A stretch of 64,000 bases of DNA from Phorcus lineatus (Eukaryota; Mollusca; Gastropoda; Trochida; Trochidae): contig OV121092.1 in NCBI GenBank assembly GCA_921293015.1, forward strand, positions 14,638,001 to 14,702,000, written 5' to 3'. A program made the position numbers and the translations under genes. The stretch's first letter is position 1. Each line of letters begins with the position of its first letter. Below the pieces are notes generated by a model. It worked only from the letters and a program-made list of their open reading frames with translations. It had not been told where the DNA came from and did no database searches. Shown here in pieces: positions 37,280-49,600 of the stretch.

Positions 37280-39104
37280 CTGAAAGATAAAAAGAAAAAA
37301 TAAACAACATGAGATATGGTGCTTTGCAAATGGAACTAGGAAAGGCGAGAGTGTCCAACAGGCGTATTTATCATCCAAAGACGATCAAAAGAGCATTTGC
37401 TTGTGAGAGATCAAGAGATAATTCCTACGACATCTCTTTCATCTGGCCGCAATTAGTCAAAACAACCCTCCATCTGTGCAATGAATACATCATTCATCAA
37501 AGAAAGAGGCGAGTCAAAATGTAAAAAAAATTGGATTATAAGTAAGAACCATGGAATACAACTGCAAGTGTAAAATCAATGTAGCTCTGGCAAATATACT
37601 TACAATACAATGGGAACCATTGTAAGGAATTTTTTAGTGGCTGTAAACTGTTTGCCAAAGTCTATCTGCTCCCACTGGGTCTGGTATCTGGCGTCTCCTT
37701 GATCCGGGGTCTCCCAGGGGGTGCCTTTCGTTATATGCAGGATGCAAAACATTATCTGAAACAGTTGGACATTTTATAAACAGTTGGACATTTCATAAAC
37801 AACTGGACATTTTATAAACAGTTGGACATTTTATAAACAGTTGTATTAGGGAGGAAATGGCTTTAACCTACAGTAGAGACAAAGCAGTATTTTTCTTTGG
37901 GTTCAGTGCACTGTACATCAAAAAGTAATTTCTATTTATCCCATATTAAGTGATCAACATTTATTCATTTTTCTTGATTTTCAGTTCAACATTCTTGAAA
38001 CTTAATTTTCAAGGACAAATGTATACTGATATACTTTTTGTTTGTTCTTGCATTCTAGGTTCTGTAGAGAGCATGATATTTACTTATCTGTGGCTTCTAT
38101 ACCTTAATACATCTCGTACTGAAGCTTAAGTCTACTGTTTCAAAAACAAACAAATGTTATAGTTATTTCTAGGCCTGAGTAATTGTGATTCTTTAGTTTC
38201 GTCAAAAAGATGATCAATTCTAGATAATTCAAAATCCTGACAAGGCAAATCTTGAAGCTTTAATTTGGGTCATTAGCACTATATATTTTACTGAAAAGCA
38301 TTGGGAAATGTCACATATGTATGGATAAGTATAAGACCTCCCTGACAATTCATTCATTTTGTCTGTCCCATTCATGCAGTTTGTCAATGTGTCCCTGCAT
38401 GTAGTGCTGATCATGTCAGGTGTAATTCCATGTGTTTTTAGCAAAATGAGGCATGTTGTAGGAAGAAGGAAAAGTGTACTATTCATTGAAATTCAATATT
38501 GAAAGGCTAGTAGGCATGTAATGTATTGAAAATTATTGAAAATCGTAGACGGAAAATTGTTTAAGTGATGAATTATTTGCCTGCTTCTTTTTGAGGCATT
38601 TAAGAAGTTGGAAAGACAATAATGACAGGGAATTTATGGATAACATCTTCTTTATTCATTATATGCGACGTTTCGAGGTTGGAAAGACAATAATGACAGG
38701 GAACTTATGGATAACATCTTCTTTAATCATTATATGCAACGTTTCGACACAGATTTTTTTTCCTTCTCAAACAAAAGTGAGAACAACACAAGAATCTGCA
38801 TTAAAGCATCGTATACTATGAAAAAAGAAGTTGTTATCCATAAATTCCTTGTCATCATTTGCCTACTTTGCTTACATAATTTGTTTTGCCAAGATAAGAC
38901 TATGCATTAAGGAAGGAAAGTGTCACTCACCACATCATGAAGCACATTGGTGAGAGTCCAGGCGAAGGCAACAGAGAAGAAGGGAATACTGAGAATGAGA
39001 AGATGTGCAGCAAAAATGATGATGACGTATGTGAGCCATATCCCCTTGCTGTTGAGGTACGAGTGGGTGGGATTGCTATCGCTATGAGCAACACCCACGT
39101 TCAT
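37144..39104 (-). CDS. ORMDL: ORMDL family sphingolipid-synthesis regulator
   Basis: ORMDL proteins are ER membrane subunits of the serine palmitoyltransferase complex that restrain sphingoid-base synthesis when ceramide is plentiful. Three coding exons on the minus strand (39104..38931, 37755..37604, 37279..37144) give exactly 153 residues, the usual length. Diagnostic matches are the start MNVGVAHS, the segment [39 protein letters not shown] and the C-terminal [11 protein letters not shown]. Hydrophobic stretches at about residues 23-45, 92-110 and 120-140 fit the known membrane segments. Residue 13 is Thr, where human ORMDLs have Asn. The start is the ATG preceded by GTTGAAG; a TTTTTCAG acceptor 18 bases upstream of it shows that the 5' UTR is spliced. 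PMS1 diverges from the same promoter. Confidence 0.97.
37604..37755 (-). CDS. ORMDL: ORMDL coding exon 2
   Basis: 152 bases encoding [20 protein letters not shown] and onward to VPIV, with a GTAAGT donor. It enters in phase 0 and leaves in phase 2. The acceptor GTTTCAG directly abuts a 19-bp tandem repeat. Confidence 0.95.
37762..37843. repeat. 19-bp tandem repeat at an ORMDL splice acceptor
   Basis: Four and a third copies of CAGTTGGACATTTTATAAA. The array ends a few bases before the exon 2 acceptor (minus-strand ...CAACTGTTTCAG), so the branch point and pyrimidine tract must lie inside or beside repeat units. Confidence 0.9.
38608..38860. mobile_element. Penelope-like terminal fragment with internal 70-bp duplication
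   Basis: Two tandem 70-bp units (38608..38677 and 38678..38747) each contain GGATAACATCTTCTTTA and the word CGACGTTTCG or CAACGTTTCG. The right end (38827..38855) is the inverted counterpart, the complement of AAGGAATTTATGGATAACAA. It shares the CTTCTTTATT...CGACGTTTC layout with the fragment at 33762. It lies in ORMDL intron 1. Confidence 0.55.
38931..39104 (-). CDS. ORMDL: ORMDL coding exon 1
   Basis: 58 codons, phase 0 at the donor (GTG|GTGAGT). It encodes the N-terminal cytosolic tail, which enters the SPT active-site cleft in known structures, and the first membrane segment. The exon continues 18 bases upstream as 5' UTR to an acceptor at about 39123. Confidence 0.95.
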
Positions 39105-40119
39105 CTTCAACTTTTACACAGTCTGAAAAAAAACCCAGAAGATATTTATGTTTTAAGAGGTTCAGTGAATGATCAATATAAATATGATTATAATGCTCTT
39201 TGTTCATACCCTTTTACAAAGAAGTAACAACTGCCACAATCATGTACAAGACAAGTTGACAGCTGGTTTGATCATTATTATATAAAGAGGATTGAAGGGA
39301 AGTGTGTCATATTTCTTTCATGAAATGTGTCTGAAGTTTTATATTACGGAGCAAAAATAAGACTGAAAACATATTTTTTCCCATAAAAGTCAGAGGGCAA
39401 ACTTTCCATCCAGTGTGTTAAACTTTTGAGTTGATGCCAATAAAATTCTATTCTACAAAAAACACCACAGATTTGACAGAACAGTCTTCTTTTCTTGTGA
39501 ACCACATCTATAGTGACGACATGAATAACTAATTTACGATATGACAGGCAATGAGATATGGAAACTCATTCTGACACAATTGTTGAAGACTCCAACTAAG
39601 ACTTGATCCTTGACCCAAAAATAAACACAAGCATTCACATTAAAACTAAGATATATACCAGACAACAATGTTTCAAATTTAATATTCAATTCATAATTGG
39701 TATTTGGGCACAAATCTACAATGGCTGTAGTGTCTTAAGACCAATCAATTCTGGAAGATGTAATGTGTGCACACGAAATATACATTTATAATCAAAAATT
39801 TTCATCTTTGGTAGTTAATTGAAAAGTGAAGAAACTTGAGATATAAAAATAATAATGACTATGTCACTTGATGAACATGGGTTATGTAACATTTGAGTTA
39901 TTTATACACGAAAGAAAATGGTTCATCTAGGCAATCTTCCTGAAGTTGTCATTTCATTGTCCAACACTTTGATTTGTAATGCTTCTTCTGAAACGATAAT
40001 TTGATAATTCAATCTCCAATTCGTAATAGTAACTAAAAGTGTCAGGATTAATTCGCACTGACATGTTCGAATTTGCAAAAAAAATTATATTCGACATATT
40101 TTAAGTCTTTTATCTTTAC

Positions 40120-40305
40120 CTGCTTATCAATGAGATTCAACTCGACCTTCAAACATAGGTAGGTTCTACAATAAGTAAGGTGTCCGTCCTTTGCGCAGAA
40201 AAGATCCTTTTCTAAACAAAAACACTGACTTTCGTCTGGACCACTTTGTTTATTTGCTAGTGACACGAACGACTTGACAAAACGGATATGACTGTTACTC
40301 TTCTT
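40120..40305 (-). other. ORMDL: predicted ORMDL 5' untranslated exon
   Basis: A CAG|GTAAAG donor lies at complement 40120/40119 and the coding exon has a spliced acceptor, so a non-coding first exon should lie near here. The 5' end is a guess, placed just downstream of the NRF-1-like site. Upstream ATGs exist if transcription starts further back. Confidence 0.45.
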
Positions 40306-40530
40306 CATGCGCATGCGTGAACTCATTTACTTCCGCGAGCCAGAAAAAAACAAAGTATCTCTGTTTAGAGCATAGAGTCATACTCCAAAGTCGTTAAGGA
40401 ACAACAGTCACAGTTCCTTTGGTAATGTGAACAAAATAAGACGCTAAACGAGTATGAAAGAGGTCACATTCAGACGGTCTGTTTTCCGGACTTTAACCAA
40501 TACTTATTTCCGGTTGTGATGTAAACAAAG
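40306..40530. promoter_or_regulatory. shared ORMDL/PMS1 bidirectional promoter
   Basis: The interval between the divergent genes holds a near-consensus NRF-1 site (TGCGCATGCGTG, 40308..40319) and an ETS-like core facing ORMDL (complement of ACTTCCGCG near 40329). Two TTCCGG ETS-like cores lie near 40487 and 40507. A YY1-like AAAGATGGCGGGA overlaps the PMS1 start codon. No TATA box is convincing. This motif set is typical of housekeeping bidirectional promoters in animals. Transcription start positions are not known. Confidence 0.7.
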
Positions 40531-40680
40531 ATGGCGGGAACGAGCACATTGAAATCTCTGCCTGCGAATACAATAAGACTTATTGGCAGTACACAAGTGA
40601 TAACATCTGTATTCAGCGTCATAAAGGAACTCATTGAGAATTCCTTAGATGCTGGATCCACTATTATCGACGTTAAGTTG
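40531..40680 (+). CDS. PMS1: PMS1 exon 1
   Basis: 50 codons from ATGGCGGGA to GTTAAGTTG, phase-0 GTATGA donor. It contains the GHKL motif I ENSLDAG. The start matches the family N terminus (human MKQLPA...; here seven extra residues). Confidence 0.96.
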
Positions 40681-43600
40681 GTATGATGTACTCATAATCT
40701 GACAAAAGTAGGCAGTTCGGATCTAAAACTCATAATCAGAGAAAACTACAGTAATTCTTTTAGTACACTTTTACCCATTTCTTATCAGAAAACAACTCGT
40801 CATAAACTGACAAAACAGGCAACGTTTTTTTCAATTTTCTTTTTCGAATTGATCTTTGGCAAAAAAGATATACATGTACTGTTAAAGTTCAAGTTTTATA
40901 ATTTGATCATCGGATAGTGATGAATAGTCTGTGAACATGTTATATAATATATGTTGATAAAAAAAGAACCCACAAAATAGACACATATACCTATAAGAGG
41001 TTTCTTTTTAGTTATATATTAGATATATTAGAATACATATGCAAATTAGATTGACTCTTGTTCCATTAATGATAAAAGACTGAGATATTTCATTGATTCT
41101 ATCTGTTGTAATTGAATAAAAGGAAAAAATGGAAATCACTTCAAGTTATTCCAAGAGAGATCTTCAACTTCATTTATGGGAAATATTTTTTGATTGCTTG
41201 AAGTGATCTGCTTCAAGCCAATATGAACTAAACTGAAGTCAAAGGTGAACCTGACGGCTTGAGAAATAGGGCCTTGTGAGATCTCTGATATATAACTAGT
41301 GTAAGAACATGCAAGCTACAAGGTTGCTTTGAGACTGTTGTTGAGAGAAAAAAAAACTGATAGTGTACGTTCGAATCCCGCTTGAGTCAACATTTAAAAA
41401 CTGTTATTCCTTGGAACATGGTCGATTTTAATCGGACTGAACACCTTATTTCCGTACCTCTGTAGTTTTTCCCTAACTACCATATAAAACATTAAAATGA
41501 ACCATAAGTGTAAAAAGTACAAGAAATTGAAGAATAACAAATATTTATTTTGAAAAAAGTAGAAAGGTCACTTAATGGATATATATTTTAGAATTATTCT
41601 AATTGCAGGAAAATTACGGTTTAGATAGAATTGAAATCAGAGACAATGGCAGTGGCATCAAGGCTGAGGATGTGGACTTTGTTGGTCGGAGTCATTACAC
41701 GTCCAAGATATCTTCTCACTCAGATCTTGAGCGTCTGACCACCTATGGCTTTCGTGGAGAGGCATTGGGTGTGTATGATTACCTACCTTTATATACTTAG
41801 AGAGGCATTAGGCCTGTATGACTACCAACCTTTATATGCTTAGAGAAGCATTAGATCTGTATAGTTGCCTAGCTTTATATTTCTATAGAGGTTTAAGGTC
41901 TGTATAGTTGCCTTGTTTTATATGTCTATAGAGGTGTAGGGTCTGTATTGTTGCCTTGTTTTATATGTCTATAGAGGGGTACGGTCTGTATAGTTACCTT
42001 GATTTATATGTCTATAGAGGTGTAGGGTCTGTATAGTTACCTTGATTTATATGTCTATAGAGGTGTAGGGTCTGTATAGTTACCTTGATTTATATGTCTA
42101 TAGAGGTCTGGGGTCTGTATAGTTGCCTTGATTTATATGTCTATAGAGGTCCAGGGTCTGTATAGTTGCCTTGATTTATATGTCTATAGAGGTGTAGGGT
42201 CTGTATAGTTACCTTGATTTATATGTCTATAGAGGTGTAGGGTCTGTAAAGTTACCTTGATTTATATGTCTATAGAGGTGTTGGTCTGTATAGTTACCTT
42301 GATTTATATATAGAGGTGTAGGGTCTGTATAGTTAGCTTGTTTTATATGTCTATAGAGGTGTAGGGTCTGTATAGTTATCTTGTTTTATATGTCTATAGA
42401 GGTGTAGGGTCTGTATAGTTACGTTGATTTTTATGTCTATAGAGGTGTAGGGTCTGTATAGTTACCTTGATTTATATGTCTATAGAGGTCTAGGGTCTGT
42501 ATAGTTGCCTTGATTTATATGTCTATAGAGGTGTAGGGTCTGTATAGTTACCTTGATTTATATGTCTATAGAGGTGTAGGGTCTGTATAGTTACCTTGAT
42601 TTATATGTCTATAGAGGTGTAGGGTCTGTATAGTTACCTTGTTTTATATGTCTATAGAGGTGTAGGGTCTGTATAGTTACCTTGATTTATATGTCTATAG
42701 AGGTGTAGGGTCTGTATAGTTACCTTGATTTATATGTCTATAGAGGTCTAGGGTCTGTATAGTTGCCTTGATTTATATGTCTATAGAGGTCCAGGGTCTG
42801 TATAGTTGCCTTGATTTATATGTCTATAGAGGTGTAGGGTCTGTATAGTTACCTTGATTTATATGTCTATAGAGGTGTAGGGTCTGTAAAGTTACCTTGA
42901 TTTATATGTCTATAGAGGTGTTGGTCTGTATAGTTACCTTGATTTATATATAGAGGTGTAGGGTCTGTATAGTTAGCTTGTTTTATATGTCTATAGAGGT
43001 GTAGGGTCTGTATAGTTATCTTGTTTTATATGTCTATAGAGGTGTAGGGTCTGTATAGTTACGTTGATTTTTATGTCTATAGAGGTGTAGGGTCTGTATA
43101 GTTACCTTGATTTATATGTCTATAGAGGTCTAGGGTCTGTATAGTTGCCTTGATTTATATGTCTATAGAGGTGTAGGGTCTGTATAGTTACCTTGATTTA
43201 TATGTCTATAGAGGTGTAGGGTCTGTATAGTTACCTTGATTTATATGTCTATAGAGGTGTAGGGTCTGTATAGTTACCTTGTTTTATATGTCTATAGAGG
43301 TGTAGGGTCTGTATAGTTACCTTGATTTATATGTCTATAGAGGTGTAGGGTCTGTATAGTTACCTTGATTTATATGTCTATAGAGGTCTAGGGTCTGTAT
43401 AGTTGCCTTGATTTATATGTCTATAGAGGTGTAGGGTCTGTATAGTTACCTTGATTTATATGTCTATAGAGGTGTAGGGTCTGTAAAGTTACCTTGATTT
43501 ATATGTCTATAGAGGTGTTTTTCTGTATAGTTACCTTGATTTATATATAGAGGTGTAGGGTCTGTATAGTTACCTTGATTTATATGTCTATAGAGGTGTA

Positions 43601-46600
43601 GGGTCTGTATAGTTACCTTGTTTTATATGTCTATAGAGGTGTAGGGTCTGTATAGTTACCTTGATTTATATGTCTATAGAGGTCTAGGGTCTGTATAGTT
43701 GCCTTGATTTATATGTCTATAGATGTGTAGGGTCTGTATAGTTGCCTTGATTTATATGTCTATAGATGTGTAGGGTCTGTATAGTTACCTTGATTTATAT
43801 GTCTATAGAGGTGTAGGGTCTGTATAGTTGCCTTGATTTATATGTCTATAGAGGTGTAGGGTCTGTATAGTTGCCTTGATTTATATGTGTATAGAGGTGT
43901 AGGGTCTATATAGTTGCCTTGATTTATATATCTATAGAGGTGTAGGGTCTGTATAGTTGCCTTGATTTATATTTCTATAGAGGTGTAGGGTCTGTATAGT
44001 AACCTTGATTTATAGGATTAGAGAGGCGTTTGGTTGGTATATTAAATCATTTAATCTTTTTCTCCATATTTTAAAAAGGTAAAAATTTCAGTCATTTTTG
44101 CATCCAACTTATTCAAGACAAATTTCAGATATTCATCATAAAGATTTGTAATGAAAATTGTTAGTCAATATGTACCATTTGTCGCATTTGTGACCTTTTT
44201 AACACTGGGGCCTATTAGACCCCACATGGTGGGGATGCCGGCATGCATATTTGAAGTTATGTACATTTATACATAATGAAGATAAATCAATTTCAATTTT
44301 CTTGTGTAATTGTGCTTGATTTTGGTACACACAAAGCCTGGTTCAATCAGATAACTTTTTTAATGCATTATAGGTAAAAAATCTACAGCTGGGGTCTATT
44401 GACCCCAACAAGTCTTCACCCATTCCACTAGCCTGTCAGTATCTTTCAGAGATAGCTCAAGCCATTTCCTCCTACTCTACCCTCTGATTTAACATAAGCG
44501 TTTTTCGGGATAGAAATGAATATTCCTGATTGGATGATCAACCAATAATTGAAGTGCAATATGTGACGACATTTCAAAAGCAATATTTTTGCAAAACCTC
44601 AGTTAGTACTAAGTTCCGTATGCTGTGGGAAACTAGAATTTCATAGACCATGAACCGCATGGTTATAAATGTAAAGGTGAATGATTCACTGCATCTACCT
44701 CTGACAGTGACAAACAAGCCTTGGATGCAGTAGTGATTTCATTAGTTAAAATTAAGCAGATAGCTTGTGTTGCAATGTTTTTCTGCTAGGAGAATCTGTT
44801 GGAACCTCTTATAAGAACTTAGAATTCTGATTCTTTAAACTTGACTTATACCCTTCAGTCGGATCAGGAGGTCCGTGGTTTGAATCCACCAGGGGCTCGA
44901 CAACTTTGTCTGCAGTAGAGAACTGTTCTACACACAGTCAGGTTTGGGTGCAATGCTACACTGAAATTCAGCGCAGTACCACCCATGGTTCGCTAGTTCC
45001 AGCCACAGCAATGCATAGCCACAATGGTGTTGCTGGCTTTCTCCCTGCAATAATACTAGCAGCCGCGATATAAGTGAAATAATCTTGAAAGCTGCGTTAA
45101 ACACCAACTCACCTCACCTCACCTATACCCATCAGGTTAGGAGGTCATGTTGGTTATTTCTAAACAAAAGTGGACTCATTACATTGTTACTTAAATTCAA
45201 ATAAAAATTTAACGGTAACCTAGCCAAATGACAGGCATATTTCCCTATTAAAGACTTTTGTAAACAACAATGCTAATGTCCTAGCAGTTTATTTGATTGT
45301 TTGTTCAACATTTTTCTAATTGTCGGTTATGAAAATTCCAAATCTTTTTTTTGATTTTCAGCATCTCTGTGTGCTGTGTCGGAGGTGACAGTGACAACAA
45401 AGACAGCAACAGACGATGTCGGCATGACATACTGTCTTACCAACAAGGGGGAGATTTCTAACAAGAAACCATCACATCTTGGTCAAGGTATATCTGTCAA
45501 TGAGACTCACTCAAATACTGTGTAAATAATGGGTTAAGAAAAGAGGAATTCCAGCAAGTGACCTTCAGTGCTGCTTGAAATTTGACATATGATGATGGCA
45601 AAATTGGATGTTAGTTTTAGACACAGAAATTTATTTTGAGCCCTCATCAGTTCAGATTGAATAAAATCTACTATCTTCTTAGGAACATAAATTTCAAATT
45701 ATTTATTCCACCGAGATCAAAGTGGTTCGTTAAGGGGTTTTCTCTCCACACAGTTTCTGGTTTGATATTGAGGTCTTGAACTGATACAGGAATTGGCATG
45801 TAAAACACTATCTACCTAGATTTGATCATTGTTATACAATGAATAAATTTTTCTTCAGGTACAACAGTAACTGCTGCCCACCTGTTCAAGAATCTGCCCG
45901 TCAGGAAGCAGTACCACAACACGGCAAGGAAGAAGAAAGAAGAGTTGAAGAGGATTGAGGATCTCTTGGTAGCGTTCGGGGTGATCCGACCTGAAGTCCG
46001 TGTGTCACTGCGACACAACAAGGAACTTCTTTGGCAGAAGAATGTTCTCCCAGACACAAGGGCCGTTCTTCTTAGTGTTCTTGGCAGGAACACTTTCACA
46101 AACCTTGAGAAAAGAGTCTGCCATCTTGATGAACCAGAGGTGAAATAGAATTTTCTATTAAGACCAATGTTATAAATACATTTGTAGATATCTGTCTTGA
46201 AGCTTTTTCTGCACATGTTTTTCCCACAAGATCAAAATTTTAGCTGATTGCTCAATTCTTTAGTTTTCTACCTGATTATGCTCTATAGAGAATACTAAAC
46301 AAATGGTAATGTGATAACATTTTTATGCAACGAGTGAATGTAATATGGTATCGGACGAACAAAAGTGAGTGATACCTAATTTCATTCACGAGTTGCATGA
46401 AAATGTTATCACAGAATCATGAGTTTAGTATTTTATTTATTACTCAACCCCACGTATCAATATTTTTGATAAATTAATCGTCAAAACAACAGTCAGCTGA
46501 TTGCGAAACCGGCGTAAGAATATCAATCAGTCAAACAAAACACCGAAAAATATAGTTCGCTAATTATTGATTGTCTATATAAGTGACTTTCCTAAAAACA

Positions 46601-49600
46601 TGTAACAAAAATCACATTAGTGAAAAAGTATTTCATTTTTAAGAAATTCAATGATATAACAAATGAAACAAATGCAAAAGCAACGAAAATGTCAAGACAT
46701 TGTACACTCGATACGTTAGTTGTGACGTCATCGGAATGTGACTTCTTTCTAGGTCAGATCAGTCAGTGTTAAAAGTTAGCGGAGCGGTGACAGCAGTTGA
46801 GGAGGATTGGTTGATATCATTGACTTGAATAACATAATTGTTGATAGGACCCGCAAAGATTGAACTTAGGGAACGGGAGTTGCAAGATGTCATGTTCAGA
46901 TTGCGTGCTTGTTGAGGGGGTAGCGACAGGTTGCATGGAACATTTGGTGGAAGGGCCCAGTTGTAAGGCGTGGAATGGCCGGCAAAGAAAGGACTACGTA
47001 ACGAAACTATCGACGGTACAGAAGTTGTGCGATTTATTAAAAGACTGATTAATTTGTGCTGGTTTTAAGAAATATGAGAGTAATTATTGACACTTTGGAT
47101 ATTTTATATTTTTGAATATTCATGTCTCGTTGAGAATGCAAAATTTGAAAGTCGCCATTTTCTAACGTACAGGTCACGCGATTGGATGATGTCATTTGAC
47201 GTTCGAAAATATTTCTGTTTGTTCGCACGAGATGGTATCACACATGTGTGTTACCAACTCTTTGTTATCTAATGAGTGATCTCACCACAGTTGAGTAATA
47301 AATTGCAATATCAGCTATAATTTGTGTTGTTAACCTTGTCAAACTATTGTTGCAGGTAGATGTGGAGATGTTTATCCCTAAGCCAGGTAGTGACCTCCAC
47401 TTGATGAGTCGGACGTCTACTGACCGATGCTTTATGGCGGTCAACTCCAGACCTGTTGATGTTAAGGAAATACATAAGGTGAGAAAAAATGGATTCAAGG
47501 TGAATGTAGATGTTTTTTCTGTTTCTTTTTTAATCAATTGATGAAATTGCAGCTGTTTGAAATTGTTCAAACTGGTGGCAGAGTTTAATGGGATCCCCCT
47601 AATTTTATGATCTTTGTGTTCTCATTGCTACAAAGTATCTTATCGGCAATCACCTTCACATGATAAATGTTACATCATTAAAAAAACTTTTGTAAAAGTT
47701 TTTTAACTATTTTGTCCGAGTTTAAGATATGATACGTTGTTTAGCTCAATGTATATATATATGATATAAGATGACATGACATGACATAGCGTAGCGATGT
47801 TATACAAAATTTGTTGCTGTTATACATCGATAGAGGCACAAAAACTGTAAAACAATCCTTATAATTACAAAATCAACGCTACTTCCAAAGATTTTCTGAA
47901 TAATTTAAACAAATCTTAAATAATTGTTGTGAATTGTTAGTTTGCTACACACGACTGTACATGGTGGAATCAAAATTGAGAATTTCATGTACTAAAACGG
48001 AAGATCATTGAATTTTGTTTTTATCAGCATTGATGCTCATGCAATCAAGGTTAATCTTAACTTGCGTTCACATTTTTTGAATAACCCTTATTAGCATATA
48101 GTGTGACATTCAAATTGGCTAACATTTGTGAAACAATTCGAGCTATCAACCTTCAGTACTCCTATTTTTTAAATCAAGAGTTTTCGGTGAAGGTAATAGT
48201 TTCCCTTCGGGGTCGAAAGTATCATCTGGTCATCAACACAGTTATGAAGATGGTGAGATGCGGACAATTCTTATTTTGCAAAAGAATCAAAATAACGCTC
48301 TGTTAGCCGTTGCCTCAATTTGTTCTGTTAGATTGTGAATCATTAAGAATGAATGCACGATGCATAACTGCAAATTTTTTCTGCATTCATCGAGAAATGG
48401 TTGCATGTTTTTGAGAGCTCTCATCCAATCAAAATCGCCGAAAAACGTGTAACAACGTCATTTTGTAATTATTGATATATAGCAGTTTATTTCATAACTT
48501 GATGTTGTGAAACAATTTTTATTCACTATGAGGACAATTTTCAAACAATAAGCAACTTCTCTCATAACGGAGCTTCCAATTAAGCATTATTTACAATTTC
48601 AGTTGCTGCGACGCTACTACTGCACATGTCACAACATTGAAGGCACTAGGCACCCAATATACTGCGTGTCAATCAGAACACCCCCCAGTGATGTTGATGT
48701 CAACTTGGATCCCAACAAGACAAGAGTTTTGCTCCAGCACATGGTAAATCATTATTTCTTTCCTTCTCCTTAAACTGCTTCTTTGTTGCATTCATCTTTG
48801 CATAATTGTCAATTGCCGCACTGCAGAAAACAAACTATATATTGGCATATATCGTTAACTGTTTCTTAACTGTTTCTTATCTCTCAGTAATCCATTGTTT
48901 TCAAATTTGCTTCATATCAACTTCATGAAATATGCAGACATCAGTTTGGCGACCTTGACATTACTCTCCAGTGTTACATCCATGCCGCAATGTTGCGGGA
49001 TATGTGCTATTTTATATCTCACCCTTGCAACTTACCAATTATATATACCAAAGATATTTAACCGCAACCTACCTTGATGTTTTAATTTCAAACATTTTAC
49101 ATACTGTTATTAGGTAACTTGATATAGTATGACCTGCTCAATAAAACATATGTATTTGAGATAAACCTTAAGTTAATAGCACTTCCAAATGTACTGCATG
49201 CGCAGTATATATTTATGCTAGCTAATTTAAAACAATTGGCCAGCGTCTACTTGTTTTGTACACTTAGTTCTTTGCAAGCAAATGCAGTAAAATTACCTAA
49301 AACAAAGTGCTTACAGGATCTTTTCGTGAATAATTGTGAAGTAATTATAAACATCTACATACAAGTAATGCTTTCATGGAATGATCCGCCACCAATCTTA
49401 TGTCCCAACTTTGAGGGTTGTTTTGTCAATCATGTCATAATTTATTTCTTGAGCATTATGGGGTGACAGCACAAAGTTTCATTGTGATTAATTCTCACTT
49501 AATAAAAGATCTCTTTATGCAATAAAACCCTTCAATTCAAGGAATATTTTCAGGATGCCATAAAGAAATGCGTCGAGACTGAGCTGTTGTATATGTACGG

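Noticed and set aside
40048-40326. 92-codon minus-strand ORF upstream of ORMDL
   Set aside because: No similarity to a known family. It crosses a good splice donor (40119) and overlaps the promoter, so it is probably non-coding first-exon sequence.
41700-44043. CRISPR-like array of regular repeats
   Set aside because: The units are contiguous 43-bp tandem repeats without unique spacers, in an animal intron, so this is a minisatellite.
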